Below are positions 17,378-25,543 of a stretch of 64,000 nucleotides of DNA, in pieces (within the stretch, counting starts at the first letter, position 1; each line of letters starts with the position of its first letter). Position numbers and translations under genes: made by a program. This DNA comes from Sporolactobacillus vineae DSM 21990 = SL153. Its GTDB lineage: Bacteria; Bacillota; Bacilli; Bacillales; Sporolactobacillaceae. The stretch lies in assembly GCF_000377985.1 (NCBI RefSeq), contig NZ_KB899045.1:62001-126000 (forward strand). Reading direction: 5' to 3'. The notes under the pieces were generated by a model, which was not told the DNA's origin, did not search any database, and saw only the letters and a program-made list of their open reading frames with translations.

Positions 17378-18647
17378 ACTTGCGGTGCCGGGTGATAAAA
17401 GTATTTCACACCGCGGGGTGATTCTCGGCGCAATCAGCCGGGGCACCACGGAACTGACACATTTTCTGCTGTCGGAGGATTGTCTGTCGACGATCCGCGC
17501 CTTTCAGGATATGGGCGTTGCGATTGAACGCAGGGACGACCACGTGCTCGTTCACGGGGCCGGACTGAACGGACTGAACCAGCCGCGGCTTCCGCTGAAC
17601 ATGGGAAACTCCGGAACAACGACGCGCCTCTTGCTCGGGCTGCTGAGCAGACAGGACTTCACGACCGAACTTATTGGCGACGCGTCCCTGAGTCGTCGGC
17701 CGATGCGGCGGGTCACCGAGCCCCTGACCCAATCGGGTTCGGCCTTTAAAGTCAGTGCCCGCGGAACATTGCCGATCACGGTCTGTGGACGGCCGCAGTC
17801 TGCGCCGATTCATTACCGGCTGCCGGTGGCCAGTGCTCAGGTGAAAAGTGCGCTGATTCTTGCAGCATTGCAGGCGGACGGGGTATCGACGATTGTCGAG
17901 AAGCAGCCGACCCGGAATCATACGGAATTGATGCTCCGCGCTTTTGGTGCGGAGATTGAGCAGCGGGGTCTGGAAATAAAGGTCAGCGGTCGACCGGAGC
18001 TCGTCGGCCGTTCCCTGAAGATCCCCGGAGATTTGTCTTCAGCGGCTTTCTTTATTACTGCGGCCACTTTGGTCAGGGGCAGTGAAATCCGACTGGCGAA
18101 TGTCGGGCTGAATCCGACGCGTACCGGCTTCCTGGACATTCTCAGGCGAATGGGCGGCGACGTGACTGTTCTGAACAGAAGTGATGACGGCGAACCTGCC
18201 GGAGATCTTCTCGTTCGCCATGCCGGCCTTCATGCGGTGTCGCTTTCAAGCCAGGACATTCCGGGAGCGATCGACGAACTGCCGTTGATCGCGCTGCTGG
18301 CGACTCAGGCGGAGGGGATCACGGTGATTCACGGCGCGGAAGAGCTGCGTGTCAAAGAGACGGACCGAATCGCCGTTGTGACGGAAGAACTGAGAAAACT
18401 TGGCGCGTCGGTCACTGAACTGCCCGATGGCATGACGATTCAGGGACCAACGCCGCTCAGTCCGCGGGAGACCCATGTTGTCGACACACACGGCGACCAC
18501 CGGATCGGCATGATGCTTGGGGTCGCAGCGCTGCTGAGCAGGCATGAACTCAGGCTGCGCGGGGAGGATGCCGTCGCCGTTTCCTATCCGGAATTTTTCA
18601 GCGATCTGGATCAATTGCTGTCTGCAGGAAGGCCGGTGCGGCCATGA
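17334..18647 (+). CDS. aroA: 3-phosphoshikimate 1-carboxyvinyltransferase (EPSP synthase)
   Basis: 437-residue enzyme joining phosphoenolpyruvate to shikimate 3-phosphate. It has the N-terminal GDKSISHRGVILGAISRGTT motif, NMGNSGTTTRLLLGLL, LSRRPMRRVTEPL and the C-terminal RVKETDRIAVV and DTHGDHRIGMM blocks. The Gly in GNSGTTTR and neighbouring residues resemble class II (Gram-positive) enzymes. The ATG follows GAGAGGGC and lies inside the end of the preceding gene; the stop overlaps tyrA by 4 nt (ATGA), so translation is coupled through the operon. B. subtilis calls this gene aroE. Confidence 0.96.
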   Translation: MKILHTNLRTGLTGELAVPGDKSISHRGVILGAISRGTTELTHFLLSEDCLSTIRAFQDMGVAIERRDDHVLVHGAGLNGLNQPRLPLNMGNSGTTTRLLLGLLSRQDFTTELIGDASLSRRPMRRVTEPLTQSGSAFKVSARGTLPITVCGRPQSAPIHYRLPVASAQVKSALILAALQADGVSTIVEKQPTRNHTELMLRAFGAEIEQRGLEIKVSGRPELVGRSLKIPGDLSSAAFFITAATLVRGSEIRLANVGLNPTRTGFLDILRRMGGDVTVLNRSDDGEPAGDLLVRHAGLHAVSLSSQDIPGAIDELPLIALLATQAEGITVIHGAEELRVKETDRIAVVTEELRKLGASVTELPDGMTIQGPTPLSPRETHVVDTHGDHRIGMMLGVAALLSRHELRLRGEDAVAVSYPEFFSDLDQLLSAGRPVRP

Positions 18648-19753
18648 AAACCATCGTCGTTGACGGACTGGGATTGATCGGCGGGTCTCTGGCCCTGGCG
18701 ATCAGGAAAAAGTGGCCGGATCACCGGATTTATGCCGTTGATGTGAATCAGCAGCTGCTGACTTTTGCTGAAAACCGCGGCATGATCGACGGCGGTTTTG
18801 CACAGCTGCGGGATATCGCTCCGGCGGCTGATGTGATTGTACTGGCAGCCCCCGTCGGAACGATTCTGGCACATTTGGACCGGCTGGCGGAACTTTCACT
18901 GAAAACAGATGTCCTGGTTACGGATGTCGGCAGTACCAAACAGGAGATCACGGCAAAAGCGCAGAGACTGAGCGGCCGGGGCGTGATCTTTATCGGCGGT
19001 CATCCAATGGCCGGCTCGCATAAAACGACCGTTCGTGCCGCCCGCGCCGACCTGTTTCAAAGCGCCTATTATTTTCTGATTACCGATACGATAACGGATG
19101 AACGGCACCGCCGTGCGGCCGATGAACTGCAGACTCTGCTTTCAGGAACGCATGTCAAGTGGCAGCTCGTGTCGGCCGCCGAGCATGACCGGGTGGTCGC
19201 CCAGATCAGCCACCTGCCGCACCTCATTGCCTCCGGATTAGTCAATCAGTCGCAGACGGAGTTCAGCCACTCGCCGCTTTCTTTAAAACTGGCTGCCGGC
19301 GGTTTCCGAAGCATTACCCGGATCGCCTCCTCCGACCCGACGATGTGGACGGATATCCTGTTAAGCAGCAAAGCGACAATCGTTGCCAGAATGGATGGCT
19401 TCGTCCAGGAATTGCAGCGCCTCCGGCAGGCGATCATCCGGTCCGACCAGGAAGCCATCCGCAATTATTTTCTGAAAGCCAAGGTCACCCGGGACGGCAT
19501 TACCGATGCTTCCCGTGAACATGTTCCCGGTTTTCATGATCTGTTCCTGAATATTCCCGACCGGGTCGGAGAAATCGCTAAAGTCACACGAATTCTAGAA
19601 GAAGAACAAATCAATCTGATTAATATCCATATCCTTGAGATCAGAGAAGAAATCGACGGCGTCCTGCAACTGTCGTTCTCGAACCGCCAGGATCTGATCC
19701 GTGCGAGAAACGCGCTGACCCGATACGGATTTACAGCAGTCAGGAGTGATTAA
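18644..19753 (+). CDS. tyrA: Prephenate dehydrogenase with C-terminal ACT domain
   Basis: 369-residue NAD-dependent enzyme turning prephenate into 4-hydroxyphenylpyruvate for tyrosine synthesis. The N-terminal Rossmann motif is VDGLGLIGGSLALAI; VTDVGSTK, GGHPMAGSHKTT and ISHLPHLIASGL are dehydrogenase signatures. The last 75 residues (FHDLFLNIPDRVGEIAKVTRIL onward) form an ACT domain, suggesting feedback control by tyrosine. With the fused mutase domain two genes upstream this completes chorismate to hydroxyphenylpyruvate in one operon. Confidence 0.94.
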   Translation: MKTIVVDGLGLIGGSLALAIRKKWPDHRIYAVDVNQQLLTFAENRGMIDGGFAQLRDIAPAADVIVLAAPVGTILAHLDRLAELSLKTDVLVTDVGSTKQEITAKAQRLSGRGVIFIGGHPMAGSHKTTVRAARADLFQSAYYFLITDTITDERHRRAADELQTLLSGTHVKWQLVSAAEHDRVVAQISHLPHLIASGLVNQSQTEFSHSPLSLKLAAGGFRSITRIASSDPTMWTDILLSSKATIVARMDGFVQELQRLRQAIIRSDQEAIRNYFLKAKVTRDGITDASREHVPGFHDLFLNIPDRVGEIAKVTRILEEEQINLINIHILEIREEIDGVLQLSFSNRQDLIRARNALTRYGFTAVRSD

Positions 19754-19755
19754 AC

Positions 19756-20280
19756 ATGACAGAATTTGTGTTAACCGGTTTTATGGGCAGCGGGAAAACA
19801 ACGATCGGCCGTTTAATGGCGGAAATGCTGCACTGCCCGCACATCGATCTTGACGAAGCGATCGTTGCAAAGGCCGGGAAGTCCATCAGCCGGATTTTTG
19901 CCGAAGAGGGGGAGCCCTATTTCCGGGACCTTGAAACGCAGCTGCTTGCCGCAGCAGTCGCTCGGGCGGGGATTCTCTCAACCGGAGGAGGAACGCCCGT
20001 ACGAATGGAAAACAATCTGCTGCTGCGCCGGATCAAGACGCCGGTCATCTTTCTGGAAACGTCTCCGGAGATGATCCTTGAACGGCTGAAAAATGACCGG
20101 AACCGTCCGCTTGTCCAGGCACTGGATCCGGACAAACTACTTCAGCTGTACCGGGAACGGGAAAGCTGCTACCGGCAATCGGCGGACTTCAGGATCTCCA
20201 CCGACCGGAAAACGCCGATCGAGATCGTTCGTGAGATTATGGAGCGGGCACACATTTCCGCTGAAGATGGGATGCACTGA
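19756..20280 (+). CDS. aroK: Shikimate kinase
   Basis: 174-residue P-loop kinase phosphorylating shikimate at the 3-hydroxyl. Walker A is GFMGSGKTT; the shikimate-binding DLDEAI, FxxGEPYFRDLE and STGGGTPV motifs and the lid NDRNRPLV are present. It begins 2 nt after the tyrA stop and is the last gene of the operon. The operon lacks DAHP synthase, aroB, aroD and aroE; copies of the last two lie in the separate cluster at 44-49 kb. Confidence 0.95.
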   Translation: MTEFVLTGFMGSGKTTIGRLMAEMLHCPHIDLDEAIVAKAGKSISRIFAEEGEPYFRDLETQLLAAAVARAGILSTGGGTPVRMENNLLLRRIKTPVIFLETSPEMILERLKNDRNRPLVQALDPDKLLQLYRERESCYRQSADFRISTDRKTPIEIVREIMERAHISAEDGMH

Positions 20281-20340
20281 ATTCTGTTTTCTTTTTTAAC
20301 GGGCTCTGTTAAACTTGTCCGTAGTTTTTTGCGGCAGGCT

Positions 20341-20445
20341 AATAGGATCAACTTGAGCCCGAATAGGATCAAGTTTTAGCGAAATAGGAGCAACTTTGTC
20401 CTGATTAGGATCAAGTTTTCCCTAAATAGGAGCAACTCTCCGATT
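20341..20445 (+). repeat. 21-bp-phased repeat, family B (five units)
   Basis: Five tandem copies starting at 20341, 20362, 20383, 20404 and 20425, each exactly 21 bp long. Each begins AATAGGA (ATTAGGA once), then K/TCAA or GCAA and a T-rich or C/T-rich half. The first 15 bases (AATAGGAKCAASTTT type) are conserved and the last 6 vary. It sits after aroK and before a bidirectional terminator. Confidence 0.9.
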
Positions 20446-20465
20446 CTCTTCATTTTCACTTACAT

Positions 20466-20508
20466 AATAAGAAATCCACTCTGCCGACGTCAGAGTGGAT
20501 TTCTTATT
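20466..20508. terminator. Bidirectional terminator between aroK and ridA
   Basis: Perfect 18-bp stem (AATAAGAAATCCACTCTG and its complement) with loop CCGACGT. TTTCTTATT follows on either strand, fitting the convergent genes. Confidence 0.8.
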
Positions 20509-20519
20509 AGACAGGAAAC

Positions 20520-20906
20520 TCAGTTTTCTGTACCGGCAACACAGGAAATCTCCAGCTTCGCCTGCTTCGGCAGGGCGCCTACCTGCACTGCCGAACGGGC
20601 GGGGAGCACGCCGCCTTTGAAATAACCTGCGTAGACCTCATTGACCGCGGCAAAGTCGCTGATATCCGTCAGAAAAACGGTTGCTGTGACCACATGGGTA
20701 AAATCAAGACCGGCCTCATTCAGAATCGCACCGATATTTTTAAAGATCCGTTCTGCCTGGGTCTTTACATCACCGGCAACAATCGTGCCGGTTTCCGGGT
20801 CGAGCGGAATCTGTCCGGAGACAAACACGAACCCTCCCGCTGCGACAGCCTGTGAATAAGGACCGACGGCCTGCGGAGCAAGCCTGGTCGCAATCTGCTT
20901 TTTCAT
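20520..20906 (-). CDS. ridA: RidA-family enamine/imine deaminase
   Basis: 128-residue small trimeric enzyme that hydrolyses reactive 2-aminoacrylate-type enamines made by PLP enzymes. It shows APQAVGPYSQAVAAGGFVFVSGQIPLDPETG, the conserved Arg in PARSAVQVGALP, and the C-terminal LEISCVAG. The start is set at the ATG giving MKKQIATRLAP, with GGAGG 9 nt upstream, rather than the longer frame to 20939, because this matches normal RidA length (about 125-130). Monocistronic. Confidence 0.93.
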   Translation of the reverse strand: MKKQIATRLAPQAVGPYSQAVAAGGFVFVSGQIPLDPETGTIVAGDVKTQAERIFKNIGAILNEAGLDFTHVVTATVFLTDISDFAAVNEVYAGYFKGGVLPARSAVQVGALPKQAKLEISCVAGTEN

Positions 20907-21084
20907 TCTGTCCTGCCTCCATTTTATGTATGGGCGCAAGTGCTGAAGGGCGGCCTCACGCCGGGATTAGTCCTTATTTTAACACAACGGCGGGCCGAGT
21001 CCCCACGAAAAAAAGAATTCCGGCACCGTTTATCACCATTTTCGGGAAGAATCTCCTACCTGATAGATGTAGGAGGTGATGATG

Positions 21085-21303
21085 ATGGCCAACAGTACGA
21101 TTACAGCATCTGCCCTGGTGCTGAGCTTTGACGGCGGCCTGGATCAGAACGGCGACCCGGTCGTTCTGACGAAGACGTTCCGCAACATCAAGGCAGCTGC
21201 GTCCTATGACGCTTTGCTGGCAATTGCCGGCAAACTGGCACCGCTGCAGCAGCATCCGCTGGTAACCGTCGAGCGCGACGATACAGCGACAATCACGGCC
21301 TGA
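21085..21303 (+). CDS. DUF1659 family protein
   Basis: 72-residue protein starting MANSTITASALVLSF. The pattern matches the DUF1659 family: short beta-rich proteins of unknown role found in Bacillaceae next to DUF2922 and YvrJ genes, as here. A very strong AGGAGGTGAT lies just upstream of a run of ATG codons; 21085 gives 8-9 nt spacing, though 21079 or 21082 could be used. No signal peptide. Confidence 0.75.
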   Translation: MANSTITASALVLSFDGGLDQNGDPVVLTKTFRNIKAAASYDALLAIAGKLAPLQQHPLVTVERDDTATITA

Positions 21304-21350
21304 TCCGGTAAAACGGATCAGGAAATCATGACAGAAAGGAGGAACAGTTA

Positions 21351-21566
21351 ATGAAGAAACTGAATCTCGTTTTTCTCAACGAACAGGGGAAGTCGGTCAC
21401 ACTCTCGCTCAACGATCCGATTGAGCCTGCAGATCCTGTTGCAGTAAAAGCGGCAATGGACGAAGTTATCGCGCAGAATGTGTTCGTGTCGACTGGGGGC
21501 CTACTGACACAGTTGAAATCGGCACGTATTTCTGAAAATAATACCACGCCGATCCAGATTGTCTGA
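21351..21566 (+). CDS. DUF2922 family protein
   Basis: 71-residue protein (MKKLNLVFLNEQGKSVTLSL) of the DUF2922 type, function unknown. GAAAGGAGG lies about 8 nt before the ATG. It has the same size and beta-rich look as the DUF1659 product before it, and the two are probably partners (inference from constant co-occurrence). Confidence 0.78.
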   Translation: MKKLNLVFLNEQGKSVTLSLNDPIEPADPVAVKAAMDEVIAQNVFVSTGGLLTQLKSARISENNTTPIQIV

Positions 21567-21586
21567 GCTGCGTGAACTGAATGAAG

Positions 21587-21619
21587 AGGGCCGAAGCTTC
21601 ATATCGTTCGGCCCTTTTT
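21587..21619 (+). terminator. Terminator between DUF2922 and YvrJ genes
   Basis: Perfect 9-bp stem AGGGCCGAA/TTCGGCCCT with an 11-nt loop, then TTTTT. It would reduce YvrJ expression relative to the first two genes, or YvrJ has its own promoter. Confidence 0.85.
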
Positions 21620-21640
21620 AAATGAAAGGAGGCGGATCAG

Positions 21641-21823
21641 ATGGAGGTATGGCTGCCGATGATCAGGGATATCGGTTTTCCGGCTGTCGTCACCTTTTTC
21701 CTTCTGTACCGGATTGAAGGAAAACTGGATGAGCTGATTCAGTCGGTTCGGGCGCTGCCCGGCGTCACGGCGGCCGGCCGCCCTGAAGAGCCGGCAATCC
21801 GGGAAGTGAAAAAGCAAGGATAA
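21641..21823 (+). CDS. YvrJ family small membrane protein
   Basis: 60-residue protein with one N-terminal membrane helix (IGFPAVVTFFLLYRI) followed by a short cytosolic tail (EGKLDELIQSVRAL), the YvrJ family pattern. GAAAGGAGG precedes the ATG. Third member of the DUF1659-DUF2922-YvrJ trio; role unknown. Confidence 0.78.
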   Translation: MEVWLPMIRDIGFPAVVTFFLLYRIEGKLDELIQSVRALPGVTAAGRPEEPAIREVKKQG

Positions 21824-21841
21824 ATCAGAACAGAAAGGCGG

Positions 21842-21870
21842 AGCACCTGCCACATCGGCGGGTGCTTTTT
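21842..21870 (+). terminator. Terminator after YvrJ gene
   Basis: Ten-pair stem AGCACCTGCC/GGCGGGTGCT (one T-G), loop ACATC, then TTTTT. Confidence 0.85.
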
Positions 21871-21941
21871 ACGTAACAGGAGTAAAATGACAGTATGAAA
21901 GGAAATGTTGGCACAGAACTGCCGAAAGGAAGTCTCACACT

Positions 21942-23027
21942 TTGAAAATTGCCGATATCCGAACCCGAATGCTGTCCATACCGCTGAATAAACCTTTTAA
22001 AACGGCGCTGCGGACCGTGACCCATCTGAACAATATCCTGGTTACCGTCATCTGTGATGACGGGACAACAGGCATCGGCGAAGCGCCGCCGACGCATGTC
22101 ATTACCGGGGACAGTCTGGAAAGTATCCGTTATGCCGTTGAAAAAGTTATCGGGCCGCAGCTGATCGGTCTTCAGATCGAACAGAAAGCGAAAATTGACG
22201 CGGTACTTGAGCGAGCGATGGTTCATAACGTGAGCGCAAAGGCAGCAATCGATATGGCGGTGTATGACTGTCTGGGGAAATGTACCGGCCTGCCGCTCTA
22301 TCAGCTGCTTGGCGGGTACAGGAATCAGCTGTGTACCGATTTTACGGTCAGTGTCAACGGAACCGATGAGATGATTGCCGATGCGCTGGAACTGGTTCAG
22401 AAGGGCTATGACACATTAAAAATCAAGGTTGGCAATTCCACGGAACAGGAAGATCTCAAACGTGTCTCCGGAATCCGCCGGGCTGTGGGTCCGGACATCA
22501 AGATTCGTCTTGATGCCAACCAGGGCTGGTCGGTGAAGGAAGCGATCTCAGCCATCCGGAAAATGGAGCATCTCGATCTGGATATCGAACTCGTCGAGCA
22601 GCCGCTGCCCGCCTGGGATTTTTCCGGAATGAAGCAGGTCACCGAATCGGTCGTTACGCCGATCATGGCGGATGAGAGTGTATTCAGCCTCCATGATGCG
22701 GCACGGCTTCTGGCGATGCACGGCTGCGACATCCTGAATATTAAGTTAATGAAAGCCGGCGGGATCGCCAATGCGGTCAGGATCTGCCATATCGCCGAAG
22801 CTTACGGAATAGAGTGCATGTGCGGCTGCATGATTGAATCGAAAGTATCGGTCACAGCGGCGTGCCAGTTTGCCGCGGCAGAACGCAATGTCACACGCTG
22901 CGATCTTGATGCGCCGCTGATGCTGGCCGCCGATCCGGTGGAAGGCGGCGTAAGTTATCAGGGAAAACGGATTTTCCTGCCTGAACAGCCCGGTCTCGGC
23001 ATTACGGCTGTTCATGCTGACGACTGA
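21942..23027 (+). CDS. ykfB: L-Ala-D/L-Glu (dipeptide) epimerase
   Basis: 361-residue enolase-superfamily enzyme that epimerises L-Ala-D-Glu from murein peptides to L-Ala-L-Glu so it can be degraded. The KIK motif ends in catalytic K162. Metal ligands lie in DANQGW, ELVEQPL and MADES; the second catalytic Lys is in LNIKLMKAGGI. The TTG start follows GAAAGGAAG. It heads a run of murein-peptide genes and is followed 16 bp later by the NlpC/P60 peptidase, the same ykfB-ykfC order as in B. subtilis. Confidence 0.9.
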   Translation: MKIADIRTRMLSIPLNKPFKTALRTVTHLNNILVTVICDDGTTGIGEAPPTHVITGDSLESIRYAVEKVIGPQLIGLQIEQKAKIDAVLERAMVHNVSAKAAIDMAVYDCLGKCTGLPLYQLLGGYRNQLCTDFTVSVNGTDEMIADALELVQKGYDTLKIKVGNSTEQEDLKRVSGIRRAVGPDIKIRLDANQGWSVKEAISAIRKMEHLDLDIELVEQPLPAWDFSGMKQVTESVVTPIMADESVFSLHDAARLLAMHGCDILNIKLMKAGGIANAVRICHIAEAYGIECMCGCMIESKVSVTAACQFAAAERNVTRCDLDAPLMLAADPVEGGVSYQGKRIFLPEQPGLGITAVHADD

Positions 23028-23043
23028 ATAATGGAATGGGGCG

Positions 23044-23949
23044 ATGAAGATGCTCGTTAAAGAAGTCCGTGTGCCCGTGGCAACCGTCTGGACCGATCCG
23101 GATTCGGTGCGTCCGGTTGATGGGCCGGCGGCTGCTGCCGATCCGGATATTCCCGGATGGCTGGCTCAGATGACCCGGAAGCAGACGATCGATCTTTGTG
23201 ATGAGAAACGCGTGCAAACACAGGTCCTTTTCGGGGACAAAGTGATCGTTGGCTCGATCCGGGACGGCTGGGCCTATGTCATGGTGCCCGCTCAGATGTC
23301 GGCGAAAGACAGCCGCGGCTACCCAGGCTGGATGCCGGCCGGACAGCTGACCGCACCGCACGCGGCGGCAGGCGGTGAAAAGGTGATGGTTCAGAGCAAA
23401 CTGGCGCCTTTTTTTGATCGGCATCAGACGCCTGTGCTTACTCTCAGCTTCGGTACATTTCTGGATTTTCTTGGTGGTGAAGGGACTCGCGTGAAGGTTG
23501 CCAGTCCGTCCGGGAACGGTTACCTCAATTCGGAAGATGTGATTTTTCCGTTCCGTCGTCCAAAGGACACCGGTGAAAAAATCGTCGCCAACGCGATGCG
23601 CTTTCTAGATCTTCCCTATCTGTGGTCGGGGATGAGTGCCTACGGGTATGACTGTTCCGGGTTCAGCTATTCCATGCTGCGCGCCGGCGGCTACCTGATC
23701 CCGCGCGACGCTGATGACCAGTCGGTCAAGGGCCGGGAGATCGCAAAAGCGGAAATGAAACCGGGTGACCTGCTCTACTTTGCGTATGAACAGGGCAGGG
23801 GCTATGTCCATCATGTCGGCATTTACGCCGGTGATGGAAAAATGGTCCATTCACCGACACCAGGTAAGATAGTCAGTCTGACAGAACTTGCCGGAACGAT
23901 CTTTGAAGAAGAACTGTGCACGGTCCGGCGCTATTGGAAGGAAAACTGA
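23044..23949 (+). CDS. ykfC: NlpC/P60 gamma-D-glutamyl-L-diamino acid endopeptidase (YkfC-like)
   Basis: 301 residues: an N-terminal half with SH3-like repeats (QVLFGDKVIVGSIRDGWAYVMVP near 65) and a C-terminal NlpC/P60 cysteine peptidase. Catalytic C204 is in YDCSGFSYS and H257 in HHVGIYAG. There is no signal peptide, so like YkfC it should act in the cytosol on imported murein tri- or tetrapeptides, cutting between D-Glu and the diamino acid. Its product L-Ala-D-Glu is the substrate of the upstream epimerase. Confidence 0.9.
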   Translation: MKMLVKEVRVPVATVWTDPDSVRPVDGPAAAADPDIPGWLAQMTRKQTIDLCDEKRVQTQVLFGDKVIVGSIRDGWAYVMVPAQMSAKDSRGYPGWMPAGQLTAPHAAAGGEKVMVQSKLAPFFDRHQTPVLTLSFGTFLDFLGGEGTRVKVASPSGNGYLNSEDVIFPFRRPKDTGEKIVANAMRFLDLPYLWSGMSAYGYDCSGFSYSMLRAGGYLIPRDADDQSVKGREIAKAEMKPGDLLYFAYEQGRGYVHHVGIYAGDGKMVHSPTPGKIVSLTELAGTIFEEELCTVRRYWKEN

Positions 23950-23976
23950 TTTGATCGACTGAAAGGCAGGCTGGTG

Positions 23977-24780
23977 ATGATGGATAAAACGTACCAACAG
24001 AAGAAAGATGCTCTCGCCAGGTCTCTGGAAGATCTGTCTGCGCCGTTCGGCAAACAAATGGCTGTCCGGGCCGCTGGCACTGACGGTTTTTATTTTTCGT
24101 TGAATGCATCTCAATCGATGCTGTCGGCGAGTCTGATCAAATTGCCGATTCTGCTCTGTGCCTGCGAACAGGCGTCCCGCAACCCCGGGCTTTTCCAAAA
24201 TCAGGTACAATTCACCGATTTGGAAATTGTCGGCGGTTCCGGAGTCCTTCAGATTCTGAGTGGCCGGACGTGGTCCGTGCGCGACTTGCTTGCACTGATG
24301 ATCAATGTCTCTGATAATACAGCTACCAATTTACTGATCGACTACCTCGGGAGCGATGTGATTCAGAACTGGATACGGAAGAATGGATTCACTGGCACTG
24401 TACTTGGCAGAAAATTAATGGATGAAGCAGCGGAATCGGCCGGCCGGAGGAACAGAATCAGTGCTGCAGATGCCTGTGCCATGGTTGAACGAGTGATGAC
24501 GATGGAAGGTCCGTTTTCAGATGACGTTCGACGCTGGTTTCTGCATCAGCAGTTCCGGGGGAAGCTTCCGGCCCTTTTTGATGAACTGCCTTGCCCCGTG
24601 GACGTGTACAACAAGACTGGCGAGATGGAGGAAGTGGATCATGACGCAGCCTGTTTTGTCTGCGGGGAACATCGGCTGACAATTGCCGTTCTGTCAGAAG
24701 GGGTCGAAGACAGGCAAAAAGTACTGGCCGCCATACAAACGATCGGCCGGAAAACCGCCGATTATCTGCTCAGTCTCTGA
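23977..24780 (+). CDS. Class A beta-lactamase-fold serine hydrolase, cytosolic
   Basis: 267-residue protein with penicillin-recognising motifs in order: S52-L-I-K55, S112-D113-N114 and K213-T214-G215. Unlike true beta-lactamases there is no signal peptide or lipobox, so it should stay in the cytosol. It is third in the YkfB-YkfC run. The likely substrate is a small amide, ester or D-amino acid peptide released from murein rather than an antibiotic (inference from location and neighbours). Start is ambiguous among GTG 23974 and ATGs 23977 and 23980. Confidence 0.8.
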   Translation: MMDKTYQQKKDALARSLEDLSAPFGKQMAVRAAGTDGFYFSLNASQSMLSASLIKLPILLCACEQASRNPGLFQNQVQFTDLEIVGGSGVLQILSGRTWSVRDLLALMINVSDNTATNLLIDYLGSDVIQNWIRKNGFTGTVLGRKLMDEAAESAGRRNRISAADACAMVERVMTMEGPFSDDVRRWFLHQQFRGKLPALFDELPCPVDVYNKTGEMEEVDHDAACFVCGEHRLTIAVLSEGVEDRQKVLAAIQTIGRKTADYLLSL

Positions 24781-24979
24781 AAATCAGGTTAACTGATCGG
24801 TAATAGGGCAGATGCCTCGTGTCTTCTGAATCAAAAACAGGGTCAGGATTTTTTACAAAATGGATTGTTATAACCGATACATATGGTTTTTAATTCCATA
24901 AATCGCTATAAAATAGATACATGAGATGACTGGCATACAGTTTATGTAATAAAATCTAACAAAATGATGATTGGAAGCA

Positions 24980-25008
24980 TTGACTTTTATTTGTCTGAAT
25001 AATATTAT
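24980..25008 (+). promoter_or_regulatory. Promoter upstream of DUF3870 and opp genes
   Basis: TTGACT, 17-bp spacer, TATTAT in a very AT-rich stretch. The rest of the 333-bp gap 24781-25113 is AT-rich and holds no gene I can support; it is likely a regulatory region. Confidence 0.6.
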
Positions 25009-25113
25009 AATTATAATATTCCTTTGAACATGTTTACATGATTCAAGTATCTGCAATTTCCCATTGCCAGCCCCTTGAGTCACCTGAAATAAGCATAATG
25101 AAGGAAATGTACT

Positions 25114-25446
25114 ATGTTCAGTAAAAATACGATTTTCGTTATCGGAGATTCGAAGTCAAGTAGAAATAACCCGATTACACTGCGGTACAATCAGTTCTTT
25201 CTCGGTCTGGTGATCGATATGTCCAGCGGCCGGATAGTGGATGCCGAGTGTTCCGCAACCATCGGGCTGACAAACCGGTTCATCCATTCGCTTTTTGTGG
25301 ATCAGCTGATGGATGACCCGGCGATTCTGGAAAATATCAGCAACCGTTATTTCGGTTCATCACAGAAGGCACTGATTGTTGCCTATAATGACGCTCTGAA
25401 AAAATATAATCAGATTTCCGCCGCTTTATCTAGTAATCAAACCTAG
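25114..25446 (+). CDS. DUF3870 domain protein
   Basis: 110-residue soluble protein recognised as DUF3870 type (FVIGDSKSSRNNPI, DMSSGRIVDAECSATIGLTNRFI, YFGSSQKALIVAYNDALKKY). Function is unknown in the family; members are often found beside transporters or metabolic regulators. AAGGAAA precedes the ATG. It is separated from the downstream opp genes by a strong hairpin, so it may be transcribed in excess of them. Confidence 0.75.
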   Translation: MFSKNTIFVIGDSKSSRNNPITLRYNQFFLGLVIDMSSGRIVDAECSATIGLTNRFIHSLFVDQLMDDPAILENISNRYFGSSQKALIVAYNDALKKYNQISAALSSNQT

Positions 25447-25490
25447 ATAAAATCCAGCCCTTATGATCAGGACTGGATTTTATTGTTTTC
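25447..25490 (+). terminator. Terminator/attenuator before the opp-type operon
   Basis: Perfect 11-bp stem ATAAAATCCAG/CTGGATTTTAT followed by TGTTTTC, starting next to the DUF3870 stop. Confidence 0.75.
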
Positions 25491-25543
25491 GGACAGTGTG
25501 AGCCATGATGCCGCCGGTACACTAAAACAGAGGAGTTAAGGCT

